Below, in pieces: positions 36,032 through 47,605 of a stretch of 64,000 nt of DNA. The position numbers and the translations under genes were made by a program. The notes below the pieces were generated by a model. It made no database searches. It was not told the origin of the DNA and saw only the letters and a program-made list of their open reading frames with translations. The stretch is from Lotus japonicus (Eukaryota; Streptophyta; Magnoliopsida; Fabales; Fabaceae). Position 1 is the first letter of the stretch; the number at the start of each line of letters is the position of its first letter. The stretch covers positions 9,550,501 to 9,614,500 of the forward strand of contig NC_080043.1 of the NCBI RefSeq assembly GCF_012489685.1, read 5' to 3'.

Positions 36032-37254
36032 TGATAAGTGTCAATTTTACCTAATTTCAATGAGAAATATAGACACTTATCCTTGTAAATTCATGAGAAA
36101 CCTTGACCAAATCTAATTTCTTTTGTTTAGAACTGTTGATTAGATGTACTTTAGGATAGAATATGCTTAAACTTGATTATGATCTTGATTTGTGTTTAAG
36201 GAATGAAGATTCAATGAAGAAGACAAATTTTGGCAAGAAAATAGGAATTTGAAGATGCCCAGGGCGCCCAGCGGTATGCAGAGGCTGCTCAGCACCCAAG
36301 GCGGTGGCAATTACCCCTCTCTGAAGTAACTGGCCGCTCAGCGGCCAAAAAGGGGCGCTCAGCGGCCAGGCCCGTGACAGCACATTATAAAAGGCTCTTT
36401 TCAGATCAAAACAGGGGATAACTGGGTTTTTGGAGAGAGAATTCGACAGAGAACATAAAGGGAAGGAACTTAGAGCTTGGGTAAGCTTCCATCGAGCTGG
36501 AGCTACGCCGAAGTCGGCACGGATCATCACTTCCATCCTATTTCTCTTGTAAGCTTGTCTAGCTTCCATGTCTATGGATAGCTAAGCTTTTCTTTGTTAG
36601 GATTTGGTGTAGTACCTTGACTCTATGTATCTAATTTAGTTCTTATGCATATGAATCTATCTATCTCTTGATTTCAATGGTATAATCTTGTTCTTAAAGC
36701 TTGTTTTAACTTGATCAATTAGAACTTGATTAGAGATTTGATGTGTGAGTGAAAACTACATATTTGAATTGGATTTAGGTTATATCATCTAATAATCCTA
36801 ATTGCTAGACATAGATTTAGGTTTGTTAGTCGTTAAACACCCGAATCAATCACGCTTCGCTTTGTTAGTTATGCGAGACATCGGTAATTAGGAGAGCAGA
36901 CCGTTAATCTTCTCATGTAAGGGATTAATAAGTTAGATAAGAACTGGTGTGATGGAATCAAGAATAGAATGATTCATATGTGTTGAATTAACGGATTCAT
37001 AACAGATAAGGTGCGAAACCCAATCCTAACAAGTTTTCTCAATCTGTTTAAACCCGTTGTTATTATAGCTTTCCTTTATATTTACGACGTATTTCGAAAC
37101 AATCAATCAAAAACTTTGTTAAATTCATTGCTTAAGTGGTTTTACTAAAGAAAGGCGTTGTATTTCCAATTCCCTGAGGACGATAAAAACCCTTTGCTAT
37201 ACTACGATTGAATCTTGAAGGATTCGAAAGTGGTTAAGTAAAAATCTTTCAACA
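36032..37254 (+). repeat. Athila 3' LTR
   Basis: The same length as the 5' LTR (1223 bp). By eye about 11 substitutions and no indels separate them, for example at the GAGACATC-region G/A and in the CGCTCAGCG block. This implies roughly 0.9 percent divergence and a recent insertion. Confidence 0.95.
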
Positions 37255-38197
37255 CAGGTGCAAGGGAAAAATGTCAATGTGGAGTTCCTCTAATGCTATA
37301 CACTGTTGGTACTCGTGAGAATCAAGATAGGAGATTCCTTAGATGCAGAAATTGGCAGGTAGGATGAATGTCTATTATGTAATTTCCAGGCACATGTGAC
37401 TTTTTTTCTCAAATCTTCTCTCTTTGCTGCTTCAGATTCCAGGCACATGTGACTTTTTCTTTTGGATTGATGATCCAGTTGAGGGAAGACAACCACATGT
37501 AGAGGTACAGGCTGAGACTATGAGTTCTGAGATTGGCAATTCATCCAACACCAACTCTGTCCAGCATGTTCCAGATTTGAAGAAAAAGATAAAAAAGCTG
37601 AAGAAGAAACTTGAAGTAGAGAAAGTTCACAAGAATCTTGCATGTTTGATTGCTTTGATGTGTTGTATAGTCACAGTGTGGTGTTTATGTCGGGGTAGGG
37701 TTTGAATTGTCTATTGTTTTGAGTGGTTGTTGAGTGGTTGTTGAAGAGTGTTAGGGATTTCATATTGTTAGCAATTCTGTCCTTATTGATGTATCATGAA
37801 TTGATCTTAATGAAATTGAACAAGAGTTGTTGTGTCATTTATTTCTCAATATGACTTTCTACTTTATTCACCAAACACATTGCTCATGAATATAATTGAC
37901 ATTGCTCATTCAGACAATTTAGGTAACATGACAATAAGTAGGGACATTGGCAATTACTGAATTCAAATGACATATAGATTGAACAAAATAACACTGCTCA
38001 TTGTTTGGACATATCTGAGATTACATGTAAAACAAGGTTCCAGCAAAAAACACTTATAAAAATATAAGTGGACATAGTCTGTGGTCCATAATCTCCACCC
38101 CCCATAAATATTACAAAAAATTCGACCCTAGTGGCCATGTGGTGTCCATATTCTGCTAATATTCCTTGCTTTTTCCCACTCTGCTAAAGCTATCCCT

Positions 38198-41100
38198 TCA
38201 TCCAAGGGCTTTGTCAACAACAACACTGCACTGTGTAGGTAGAGCATCTTCATCAAGCATAGCCTCTTCTTCTATGGGCATGTGGATCTCTTGGTCTGCT
38301 ACTCCTACACTGCTTGGATCTGCTACTGCTACACTGCTTGGATCTGTGTTTCCAGCATGATTCTCCATTTGACCTTGATAATTGGAGGCAGAAGTGCTTG
38401 CACCTGCATTAAAAGTGATTCCAGAATAATGGTTGCTTTTAGTTCCCTTCTCAGATCTGGTTGCATCTACAACTTTTTCTTTCTACAAACATGGAACAAG
38501 GTTTGATTATTTTGAGAACATTTGTTTATGCCAATAAGTACAATTCATGACTTGAATAGATATAGGGATATAATAATACCTGTTTTCCAGAATTGACAAG
38601 CAGTGTTGTAGGGGCAGTAGGATTGACAGGTTCCCTTATAACAATCCCCGGCAGAGGAGTGCTTTGGATCTGTGGGATGTTCTTGCAACTATTTTTGTAG
38701 TGGCCATATTGTTTGCATTTACTGCATTTCCTAAAACCTCTTTTCTATAAAAAAACAAATACAACAATAGTCACAATAGAACATGAATTAGAGTGACATG
38801 GAATGCCAGTCAAAGTAATAGGAATTAGAATAACATGACTTACCCTTTCTTTCTTCTTGTCAGTTGTAGGCTCATTTATTCCAGATGCAGGTTCATCAAT
38901 TCCTAGTCCTGCTGCATCTTGCTCTGTAGCAATTGCTTCTCCAAATGTTTGCATTAATCCCTCTATTTCTGGCTCTTCATCATCATCTCCCTCATCAACA
39001 GCTTCATTCTTGCATCCTTTTTTATTGTGTCCAAACTTCTTGCATTTGCTACATTTTACAAATGCTCCCCCCCTCTTCGGTTTATTTGGATTAGGATCAT
39101 CATAAGGATCCCTCCTTCTCAATTTCTTGGGCCTCCCTGCACCTCTCTTATACAATGGTGGCATAATGCATACAGGGTCATTTGGTGTCACAATCCACTG
39201 GTCAGGGCCAGGCAGTGGTGTGATAAAGTTTTCATATGTAGCCCTGAAAGCAGCCTTAATATGGTTGTGGAAATTAATTGCACAAATTGCATGTCTGCAT
39301 GGAAAGCCATTGATCTCCCAAAAATTGCAGCAACATCTCTTGGTATTCAAGTTAACAACATGCCTCTCCAAATGGTTAGAATGGCGAACTTCATAAATGG
39401 CATCACCCATGGACCTAGGGATCCAATTCTTAGTCTTATCAGCTTTAAATGTCATTCTCTTTAAGGGTCTTGGCATAATCTGTCCAGTGTTCTTCCTGAG
39501 CTTGTCCATCATCATTGGAAATCTCTTCATCACATATGTTCTAATCAACTCCATCATAGTTAAGATAGGTTTGTCTCTGACCATCATGATAGCTGCATTG
39601 AATGACTCAGATAGGTTATTCATAATAACATCACACCTTGCATAGTAGGTAAATGCTTGTCTGCACCATGATGATGTAGGTTTGTCCATCAACCATTCAT
39701 AGGAAAGAGCATTGCTCTCCTTAATCAACTGCATTTTTTCCCTCCAAGCTTCTTCATAGGTAGCTTTGGCTGCTGCCACCATCAAGTTCCTAAGAAGCAC
39801 TCCACCACCAAACTTGTTCTTCATATTTGCATATAGATGCTCACACAAAGCCTGTGATCAACACCTTGGAGCATGTCTTCTTTGAACACCTCCATCAGAC
39901 CCTGAAGAAAAAAACAAGACATAGAAGCTAAACAATATGCATATGAATTGCACACAATACAAGACATAGAAACTGTTGAAGATGGTTCAATTGTACCTTT
40001 TGTTGATCACTGATAAAGACCCATCTAGATGATCTAGTAGGGTCTATGTCACCCATCAATAACTCCATAAACCACATCCAACTGTCTTTGTTTTATTATT
40101 CAACCACACCAAATGCAAGGGGGAAGTACTAGTCATTAGCATCTCTAGCAACTGCAGACAAAAGAATCCCTCCATGCTTGGTCTTCAAATGGCATCCATC
40201 CAATCCAATGAATGGTTTACACCCACCCAAAAACCCTCTCTTACATCCTTCCAAACACATATAAAATCTGTTGAATCTAGGATGCAAAGTAGTCCTTGGA
40301 GTTTCAAAATTCATCTTGCATGTATTACCTGCTGCCCTTCTTCTCAGCTCATTGCTAAATCTCCACAAGAGAGTGTATTGCAAGTCAGTAACTCCATCAA
40401 CCTCTTCAGTAGCCAACTTCTTAGCTTTCCATGCTTTATATCTTGTAATTCCAGTCCCAAGATTGACTCTGAAGTCTTCAACAATGTCATTTGTACTGAT
40501 TTTATTTGCTATCCTCACCTTGTTCAACAAATTCTTCTTCACCCATGCAACACTTGCAGACTTATTGTCAAACTTCCTAGCACATGTGTGTTCTTCAACA
40601 AGGGTCTTGATTCTATATGTCTGCTTGTTCCCAACCTTACTACACAATATAACAAATGGACAATCTTCATTTCTGCATACCACCCTATACCTCTTGGCTC
40701 TTGCTGTCATTCTTCTTGAATCTAAAATGCCTACCATGGGGAACAATATAATCAGTTAGAGCTTCTTTGAACTGTTGAAGTGAACAAAAGTCCATGCCTA
40801 GTTTGAATGTGAAATCTGCATTCAATTCATCTTCTTTGAACCTTGGAAACTTCCTCCTAGGAATATCTTCATGATCACTATCACTTGGAACACTCTCAAG
40901 CTCCTCACTCTCATAACCTCCTTCAAAATCTGGGTCATCCCCCTTATCCCCATCACCTTTAATGTTTTTTCCTTTTACACTTCTATCATGCAACATTTGG
41001 TTGATGTGGTCATTCAGTAGTGTCTCTGCTTCAACAAAAGCTGAATTTGGAAATCTATCCTCATTGCAAGGTCCCTTTCTTCATCACTGTCCTCAACCCT

Positions 41101-42979
41101 TGAAGGTTGTTCAGAAGTAGGGATGGCAATACGGGTTGGCCCGCCCCAACCCGTCCCGCCCCGCTCATAACCCGCCATAAACGGGGCGGGTTGGGCTGAC
41201 CCGCTAAAAGAGTGGGCTACAAATCTTACCCCGCCCCGCCAAAGGGCGGGCTAGCGGGTTGGCGGGCCAGCCCATGGGCCACTGTAAACTAAACTTCACA
41301 CCCTGATTCCCCTCTTGTTCGTATTTTATTTTTAAAATGATTTGCTAAAATGTTGTAAAATTTATTATGCTAGTTACTATATTCTTATTTTGGCAAATAG
41401 TTTTGCATCAAATTTAATATAAGATAATGTAAATTATTTGGAAAAAGTTCAGCTGGTTTGGAAAAATTATACTACAACAAACCAGTGTATCAAATCTTTC
41501 ATAATTGATAGAAAAATAAAAATAAAAAAGAAAGAGTTGTTTGATGGCAATGAAAAGTTGGAAAATACTTTGCTTTTGACTCACTAACTTAAGAAGTTGT
41601 GAGAACTGATGAAGCAATGATAAAAGGTGAAAGAATTCTACTTCCTTGGATTGATATGAATTGTGTTTCTTGGAAAACATTGATTCATCATCTCATTTCC
41701 CAACTGAAACACTAAAAACTATATCCTGCTAAATGTGCTAATAATAAATTAAAAATGCTCATTGTTCTTTTTTTTCCATGGACATATAATATTCAATTTG
41801 AAATTCTTACAAGGATTTACATGCACTTTCCATGATAGTGCGAGACCAATTTGACAAGAATTGTAGTGAATTTTTTTTTATTTATATATCATGAATTATG
41901 ACAATGTATTTTCACTCCATCTCTCCAGCATTTTTTTCTTTGAAAATACCATGAACCCGCGGGCTAGCCCGCCCCGGCCCGCTCTCAGCCCGTTAAATTG
42001 CGGGCTAAATTGGTTGGCGGGTTTCATTTTCTAGCCCAGCCCGCCCCAAAATGATGGCGGGGCGGGCTGGCCCAACGGGCTGAGCCCATATTGCCACCCC
42101 TATTCAGAAGCATCACTGTCAGACTTTTCTCCCTCTTTGTTGGCCACATCAGCACCTTCAGGACCACTAATATTTGTGTTGGGAGCATCAACAACCTCAG
42201 GAGCGGCCACATCAGCATTGTTTGAATGGACAACTTGATTCTCAGTCACAACAACAACTTCAGGACCATCCACATGAGCATTGTGTACATCAGAGTTCTG
42301 AACATCAACAAATTCAACCTCAGACACATCAACATTGGGCACAGGAACAATAACAACTTCAACTTCAATGCCAGGCACATCAGAGTTCTGAACATCAATT
42401 TCTTCAACCTCAGGCAAATCAGAATTGTCAGTAAACAAAGCTTCAATCCCAGGAACAAACTCTGTAGAGCCAATTTGAGCTCCTTCCATTGCAACCTCAT
42501 CCTGCCTATTGTCATCATTAGATAGGACAATAGTGCAGGTCTGGCCCTCATTGTTCCTCTTCCTCACTACTGCTTGCAGGCGATGTGACATCCTAACAGA
42601 CTTGGCTTTTCCTTGCTGCACCTTCTTCTTTGCAATTTTTTTTCTCCTTTTCCTTGAGGACAAAACAAGGTAATTCCCCCCATTTTGTCTCAACAAATAG
42701 CAAAGCTTTGTGACCATTACTGACAGCATAATTAGCCATTTCCATAGCATCCTCATCAGTCCTGTACCTCCTGAATACATTTGCAGCAGCATCCTCAGCA
42801 GTTACCCACCATAAATCAAAGTCTTTGTAACTCATTCCCTCGATAATTGCCACAGTGTCAAAGAAGGACCATCTATCCTCATCCAAACCACTTACATCAC
42901 TTTTACCACCACCAAAGTAATGCCAACAAGGAGCAGTCCCAAAGCACCCACCATGTCGCACAGACAAAGTAAACTCCAT
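38198..42979 (-). pseudogene. MURA-type transposase of the large MULE (decayed)
   Basis: Exons on the minus strand run about 42979-39997 (with the hAT inside), 39901-38844, 38744-38580 and 38482-38198, with good GT-AG borders. Domains in order: a PB1-like N-terminus (MEFTLSVRHGG, RWSFFDTVAIIEGM); an acidic, Val-rich linker; the MuDR N-terminal domain (CPFVILCS, HTCARKF); the MULE transposase core (FIGLDGCHLK with the first D, WVFISDQQKG with the second D, NNLSESFNAAI region); a SWIM finger (CCCNFWEINGFPCRHA); and two zinc knuckles (CSKCKKFGHNKKGC and CSKCKQYGHYKNSC). Frameshifts are visible near 42640, 41055, 40700 and 39860. Stops near 40130 and 40105 follow ARDAND. The copy cannot make a functional protein. 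Confidence 0.9.
41118..42102. mobile_element. hAT element inside the transposase gene
   Basis: The ends TAGGGATGGCAATA and TATTGCCACCCCTA are inverted repeats. A perfect 8-bp duplication TTCAGAAG flanks it (41110-41117 and 42103-42110). The 985-bp element has GC-rich CCCGCCCC arms around an AT-rich centre and no transposase. It belongs to the same broad TIR type as 14276-14790. The insertion interrupts the acidic linker of the MURA gene. Confidence 0.92.
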
Positions 42980-43537
42980 CCCTGAAACAAACATTGTTCA
43001 GTCACACAATGACCTAAATTAGCAACCACGAAAAGAAACCCCATAAAAACCATCGACTGGCAGAAAAAGAAACCGAAACCCCATAAAAACCCCATGCAAT
43101 CCCACTCAAACGCGTGTTCAAAGATGCATAAATGGCACTTACCTCGTGTTCACTCTTCGACTACACAGTTGCCCACCACACAACAATGCAATCTATTGAG
43201 GGAGTGAGCTTGATGTCAATGGAGCAAGAGAAAAAGGTTGAATAAATGGAGCAACAATAAGGGAATGAGCTTGATGTCAATGGAGCAAGAGAAAGAGGAT
43301 GAACAGCAAGAGCAAGAGATTGAATTAGGGTTCAATTTTGGGATTCTGGGTTATTTGAGGGGGAATCAGATTATGTTAATTAGATTAGTTTTTGGACTTT
43401 GATTAGGATCAGTTAGATGTTAGGGTTAAATAGGAAATTTTCATTAATTAAAACTGATTTGTTTTTTTATTTTACTTTTTAATTTTTTTTCCTTGACACG
43501 TCAGCCTCATTTATCCAGTCAGCTTGCCCATTCATCA

Positions 43538-43564
43538 CTCGCCGGAGCTCCGGGCTCCGGCGAG
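43538..43564. promoter_or_regulatory. Perfect GC-rich palindrome in MULE TIR
   Basis: CTCGCCGGAGC and GCTCCGGCGAG are perfect 11-bp arms around TCCGG, sitting about 110 bp inside the MULE right end. The left end keeps only half (GGAGCTCCGGCGAG). Related palindromes occur in the 16.6-21.4 kb Pack-MULE. It may be a transposase-binding site or a promoter element of MURA; this is an inference. Confidence 0.5.
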
Positions 43565-44159
43565 GGCCTGCTCCAGACTTATTGCAAGCGAGAGGACCCA
43601 GATTTGTAAATTTTCCGGGAAGGGACTAATTTCAGACGGTGAGACAAACACAGGGGCCAAGTAGACGATTAACCCTAAATTTTATTTCCATCTCAAAGAG
43701 TGGGAATCTTATATTTTCTTGGGAATGAAAGTTATTTCCCACTAAAAAAAAGGGTGTAGCCCACGCAGGCTTCCACACCTTGGCTACAAGCCAGCGAACT
43801 CCTTAAAAACCCCACATATTCTTACGCTTCCATATAGCCCATAAGATGTTGAAAACCAGCCTGTAGGAAGCAATTTAATTGCCGATCCTAAAATATCAAG
43901 AATCTAGTCTGAAAAATTTTCATACCTTCCCACTCTAGGTCTGATTGCAAGGGTTGATCCGAAAAATTGTCCAAATGCTTGCATACACTCTCTCTAGTGC
44001 TTGGGTTTTTTCATTTGAAGGTTCTGTGTCTATTAGCCATTATTTAACATTTTCATGTTTTCTCATGGCTGTTGGGTGGGTGGTGCTGCAATCGTTTCTG
44101 GTTTATAATTCACTCCCTGATTGCACATTATGTGTGTCCTTTGAAATTAAAGTGGGGGC

Positions 44160-44283
44160 TGCTATACACAGTGGAGGATAATATCTTTTGTTTTATGTAA
44201 TTTGTTTTCTTTTCCCTTCTTTGTATATGGGTTAGCACCCCTTGTGCTTATCAATATATCTTCTTTGCTTATAAAAAAAAAAA
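44160..44283 (+). mobile_element. LINE-like 3' end with poly(A)
   Basis: The sequence TTTGTATATGGGTTAGCACC...CTTGTGCTTATCAATATATC followed by A11 resembles the 3' UTR and tail of plant LINEs. The upstream boundary is unclear. It is oriented opposite to the surrounding LINE debris. Confidence 0.4.
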
Positions 44284-44392
44284 CCGACCACTCTACCAAA
44301 GCATTGAAAAATTGTCTTCTCTTGGCCCCCGCACATTAGCACACCGTATCAATGTCCATGCCTCATCGATGCAGCTTCGTTTGAACTGAAAG

Positions 44393-44870
44393 CAGAGGTG
44401 GAACTTGGTGATGATAGGGAGGAGCCATGGCTCCCTCAAAATTTTAGAAAAATCTTGTAAAATCAACTAATTCTGTATTGAACTTAAACATTATATAAAA
44501 CTAAAGTTGCATAGAGTTAGTACTCTTGGTCGTGTCTTTGTGGTTTTGCAGTTTTGCATTCTCCCGAAGGGACTGTATTCTACTCCTGCCCACCACTTTT
44601 TTGATGTAACACTTTCACATTATTTAAATTTTGAAAAACAGACTCCATTTTTTACTATAGAATAATTCTTATAAATTCAATATAACGTAGCTCCACCTTT
44701 TTACTATAGCTTACTCTTAGGAAAAACTCCTAGAAAATTTACCAAAAATTTAAAGCTAATTAATGTAACTTATCATAAATTTTCATTATTCATATTCAAA
44801 ATATTTTCTAATTTGTATATTCACAAACTATTTTGACTCCCCTATATTTATTCTCCATGTTCTGTCACTG
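44393..44870. mobile_element. Small hAT-like element
   Basis: The ends CAGAGGTGGAAC and GTTCTGTCACTG are weak inverted repeats. The flanks ACTGAAAG (44385-44392) and ACTGGAAG (44871-44878) form an 8-bp duplication with one mismatch. The GGAGCCATGGCTCCC motif near the left end is typical of degraded hAT elements in plants. Confidence 0.55.
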
Positions 44871-45273
44871 ACTGGAAGGATACCTCTACAGGACCTCCAA
44901 ATCATATTTTTACACCTTAAAAGAGCACTAGCATGCCACACCTTCCTCCACAATCCCCGGAGGGAGGCACTGCTAGATGGGAATAAAATTATCATCCGTG
45001 AAGAACAGATGAGAAACAACCAGTGTCCTCTGAGCAATCTTTATCCCTCTCAAATCACCCATTGCTAACACCTTATATGGATCATAGCATATAAGGCATT
45101 CACACACAAGATAAAGAGATAAGACGACAAGGTTACCTTAAGAGAGTCCCCTATGAGGCCTAAAATCCAAGTATGGCTACATATTGATCATGACGAAGAT
45201 TGAAAAAAAAAACAAATGATACTCAACTCATAATGAGATCAACCCACCGGGGAGGAAACCCATAGGTACGTAA

Positions 45274-45458
45274 TTGTTATTCGGACCCCCCCCCTCCCAC
45301 ATCTATTTTTAATTTTCGCTCGCACTTTGAAAGTGCTTTTGAAAGTGCGTTATGAACGCACCTCTAAAGTGTGTTATGGTTGCACTTTGAAAGTGTGTAA
45401 ATAAGTGTTTTTGCATTTTAAAAGGGGATTCAAATAGATGTGGGGGTCCGAAGAACAA
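45274..45458. mobile_element. MITE of about 185 bp
   Basis: Inverted ends share TTGTTMTTCGGACCCCC and CCCACATCTATTT on both sides. The centre carries several CACTTTGAAAGTG near-palindromes. No ORF, and the superfamily was not determined. Confidence 0.6.
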
Positions 45459-46814
45459 CTCCCTTCTCAAGCCCATATCCCTCGTGGCATGCTACGCCAT
45501 TTATTCTCATTGGAGTATTGATCTAGCAATTACAATTAGAAATTAACGATTTAACATTAAATTGCTTTTGAGAATAAATTTTTTTTATATTCTTTTTTGA
45601 TTCATCGGAAAATAAATTTTTTTATATTCTAATTATAAAATCCGTTAATATAATATGACAAGTGTTGATTAATTTTAATCTTTATTATTTATTTTTATTT
45701 TACAAAAAACTAAAGTCAGCTTACTCTAATAATAACAGTAAAAAATTAAACACTTTTTTGTATACCACGGTGGGGGATAACAGAAGCAACATACCATGAT
45801 GGAAAATAATCAAGCAGGAACTTAAACGTAGCTTAAAAGATCGTAAACTCGAGTTTAATAACCTTACTCATGACTTTAACATCTTTTGAGCTGAACTCAT
45901 AACAAAGAGACTCGGTTTGACAAATTTCTATGATTAATATGGCACTAGCTTCTTAACATTTTTTTAATGTAGCTTCTTAATATTAAAAGTTCAGCAATGT
46001 ACAACTTTTTTTGAAGAGCAAGATAGGTCTTTCGCCCATGAAAGAGCAAAATGACCTGATATAGCAGGTCACCTTAACCTTTTGAGAAAAAATATTTAAA
46101 TACAATTTATGTGAAGTATTCAAAAAAAAAAGGCTAAAAAATGGTCAAAAGAGTTTTTTTTAAAAGGAAGAAATAGCAAATAGCCCAAGTTGTTCCAAAA
46201 AGAGGTTTTTTTAAAAGGAAGAAACAGCAAAGGCCCAAAGTTTGACAAAATTAATAAAATTCCAAAAATGTGTTCAGAGGATTCGAACCCTGAACATCAA
46301 ACTTATCTCTTCAGAAACTTCCCGATGGGACAAAGCTTAGTTTGCATAATGGCGCGCATCATAATATATATAAAACTAAGGAAACCACGTACTTAATACT
46401 CCCATGTGCCAACCTCAAATTTTGGTATCTTTTTTAATTTTTTCTTAATTTAATCCATTTTAGAAATGCGTATGGAGTATATTTAAATTGGTCATTGGTT
46501 CCCACACGCTATTCTATTCCAGCTACCTTAACTTTCTGAAAACCAATCTCCTCAATTTTAAATTTTTCTCTTAGATTAGTAAGACAATGACTTACAGTTA
46601 ATTCTTTATGCTCCATCTCAACCATTCTCCTAACAACAGCCTCCTCATCCCCTGAATAATTGCTTAAGTTAAAATAGTGTATGATTATGGACAACACTTT
46701 TTGAAAATTAATCTGAAAAATGCATAGTTTTGGTAATAAAATATTGATAATCCTCGTACTTAAAGCAAATATAGAAAGGAGTGATGATACACACTACCTA
46801 AGTTGTCTAGACCA
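45459..46814. other. No gene recognised
   Basis: AT-rich sequence with poly(A/T) runs. Near 46277 GAGGATTCGAACCCTGAAC resembles a tRNA T-arm/B-box on the minus strand, but no A-box or cloverleaf was found. Confidence 0.5.
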
Positions 46815-46823
46815 ATTTTGGTT

Positions 46824-47605
46824 GGGGTTGTTTAAATAACCTTTGGTAAAAATTGGGTTAAATCACCCTTCATGAGGTGTCTCCAATAATACCATAACAT
46901 ATGGTTTTATAAATTCTAACTCATTTCACTATTCTTTTTATTTTATATTTTCATCTTATTCATTTTATTAAATAATCTAATTACACAATAAACCAGTCAA
47001 TTTGAATAATAACACATAACTCCTTTTTTTATAAAAAAAAACCTCAGAACCCTTGCGATATTTTGGAAGCTATCCAAGCTCTGCCATTTTTTCTAATCCG
47101 CCATAGCCGCAGCACTAAATGATTATAAAATATAAGAATAATTGTCATGGAACAACAATTAAATCATTATTTTTAAGTTTAAGAAAATAATAGTACTTCA
47201 ATTGGGTTATGCCTTTGAGTTCTCATCTGACCATGATCACCGTTTCCAATTGTTCAAGCACGGCATCAATAATTGAACTGGTATCATCTTTGATGCTTAC
47301 ATTTCGAATGCCTTCAACAAGGAGTCCAAGAAGAAGAACGAACAAAACAAATCAGAAATCATGGAAGAATTGGGGATTAGGGTTCGAAATTGTTTCTTTT
47401 CGGAAAAGAAGTTATCTGTCATTATCCTAATTGATTGGTTTATTGTGCAAATTGATTGTTTAATAACATGAATATTATGAAAATATAAAATTAAAAAAAA
47501 TGAAATGAGTTGAAATTTACTAAACCACATGTTACAATATTAATTGGGACACCTCATTAAGGGTGATTTAACCCAATTTTTACCAAGGATTATTTAGGCA
47601 ACCTC
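46824..47605. mobile_element. Small MULE with 9-bp duplication
   Basis: Inverted repeats of about 110 bp share GGTAAAAATTGGGTTAAATC, ACCCTT and AACTCATTTCA. A perfect 9-bp duplication ATTTTGGTT flanks it (46815-46823 and 47606-47614). Non-autonomous. Confidence 0.85.

Larger units (their letters stand above)
24339..37254 (+). mobile_element. Athila-type Ty3 LTR retrotransposon
   Basis: A complete 12,916-bp element. It has two 1223-bp LTRs (TGATAAG...CTTTCAACA), the 5-bp duplication CAGGT (24334-24338 and 37255-37259), a primer binding site, a polypurine tract, gag-protease, reverse transcriptase, RNase H and integrase in Ty3 order, and an extra ORF after pol. The gag sequence, DLGAS protease motif, FMDDF reverse transcriptase box and the post-pol ORF indicate the Athila lineage. 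Coding regions carry in-frame stops and frameshifts, so this copy is not autonomous as it stands. Confidence 0.95.
24288..37705 (+). pseudogene. GRF zinc-finger gene of the MULE, split by Athila
   Basis: Exon 1 starts at 24288 (MNASSASSSRSRQRSAG, 24288-24338). It is interrupted by the Athila element and resumes in frame after the duplicated CAGGT at 37260 to a GT donor after 37358. Exon 2 runs 37436-37705. The domains are a Ser/Arg-rich N-terminus, a GRF-type zinc finger (CQCGVP, RFLRCRNW, GTCDFFFW; four cysteines and closing aromatics), a Lys/Glu coiled coil (DLKKKIKKLKKKLEVEK) and a C-terminal hydrophobic segment ending LCRGRV. Without the insert the predicted protein is about 140 residues with no other lesion. 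The GRF finger (PF06839) is known to bind single-stranded nucleic acid in some proteins. Its position opposite MURA parallels mudrB in maize MuDR, although the sequences are unrelated. Confidence 0.82.
23804..43676. mobile_element. Large two-gene MULE, host of Athila and hAT
   Basis: Terminal inverted repeats of at least 250 bp run from AGGGTTAATCGTCTAC (23804) to GTAGACGATTAACCCT (43676). They share the CCCTGTGTTTGTCTC, GGAAAATTTAC, GGGTCCTCTCG and CCTTGACACGTC blocks. Direct repeats AAATTTT (23797-23803 and 43677-43683) flank it; this is 7 bp rather than the usual 9. It carries a GRF zinc-finger gene on + (ATG at 24288) and a MURA transposase gene on - (ATG at 42979), transcribed toward each other from the two ends. 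Without the Athila (12,921 bp with duplication) and hAT (993 bp) inserts the element would be about 6 kb. Confidence 0.88.
43750..45060 (-). pseudogene. LINE fragments, split by a hAT
   Basis: Minus-strand translation gives LRGLWRKVWHASALL...IWRSCRGILPVSD (about 45040-44870), resembling the zf-RVT region of plant L1-type LINEs. Near 43860-43760 it gives NILWAIWKRKNMWGF, resembling their RNase H region. The order fits one LINE, heavily decayed and with other sequence between. The match is weak and based on short motifs. Confidence 0.45.

Noticed and set aside
40174..40759. Two overlapping plus-strand frames of 181 and 162 residues
   Set aside because: They are antisense to the MURA transposase exon and have no independent support.
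46260..46330. tRNA-like GGTTCGAATCC on the minus strand
   Set aside because: No acceptor stem, D-arm or A-box could be assembled; it may be a SINE relic, but this cannot be supported.
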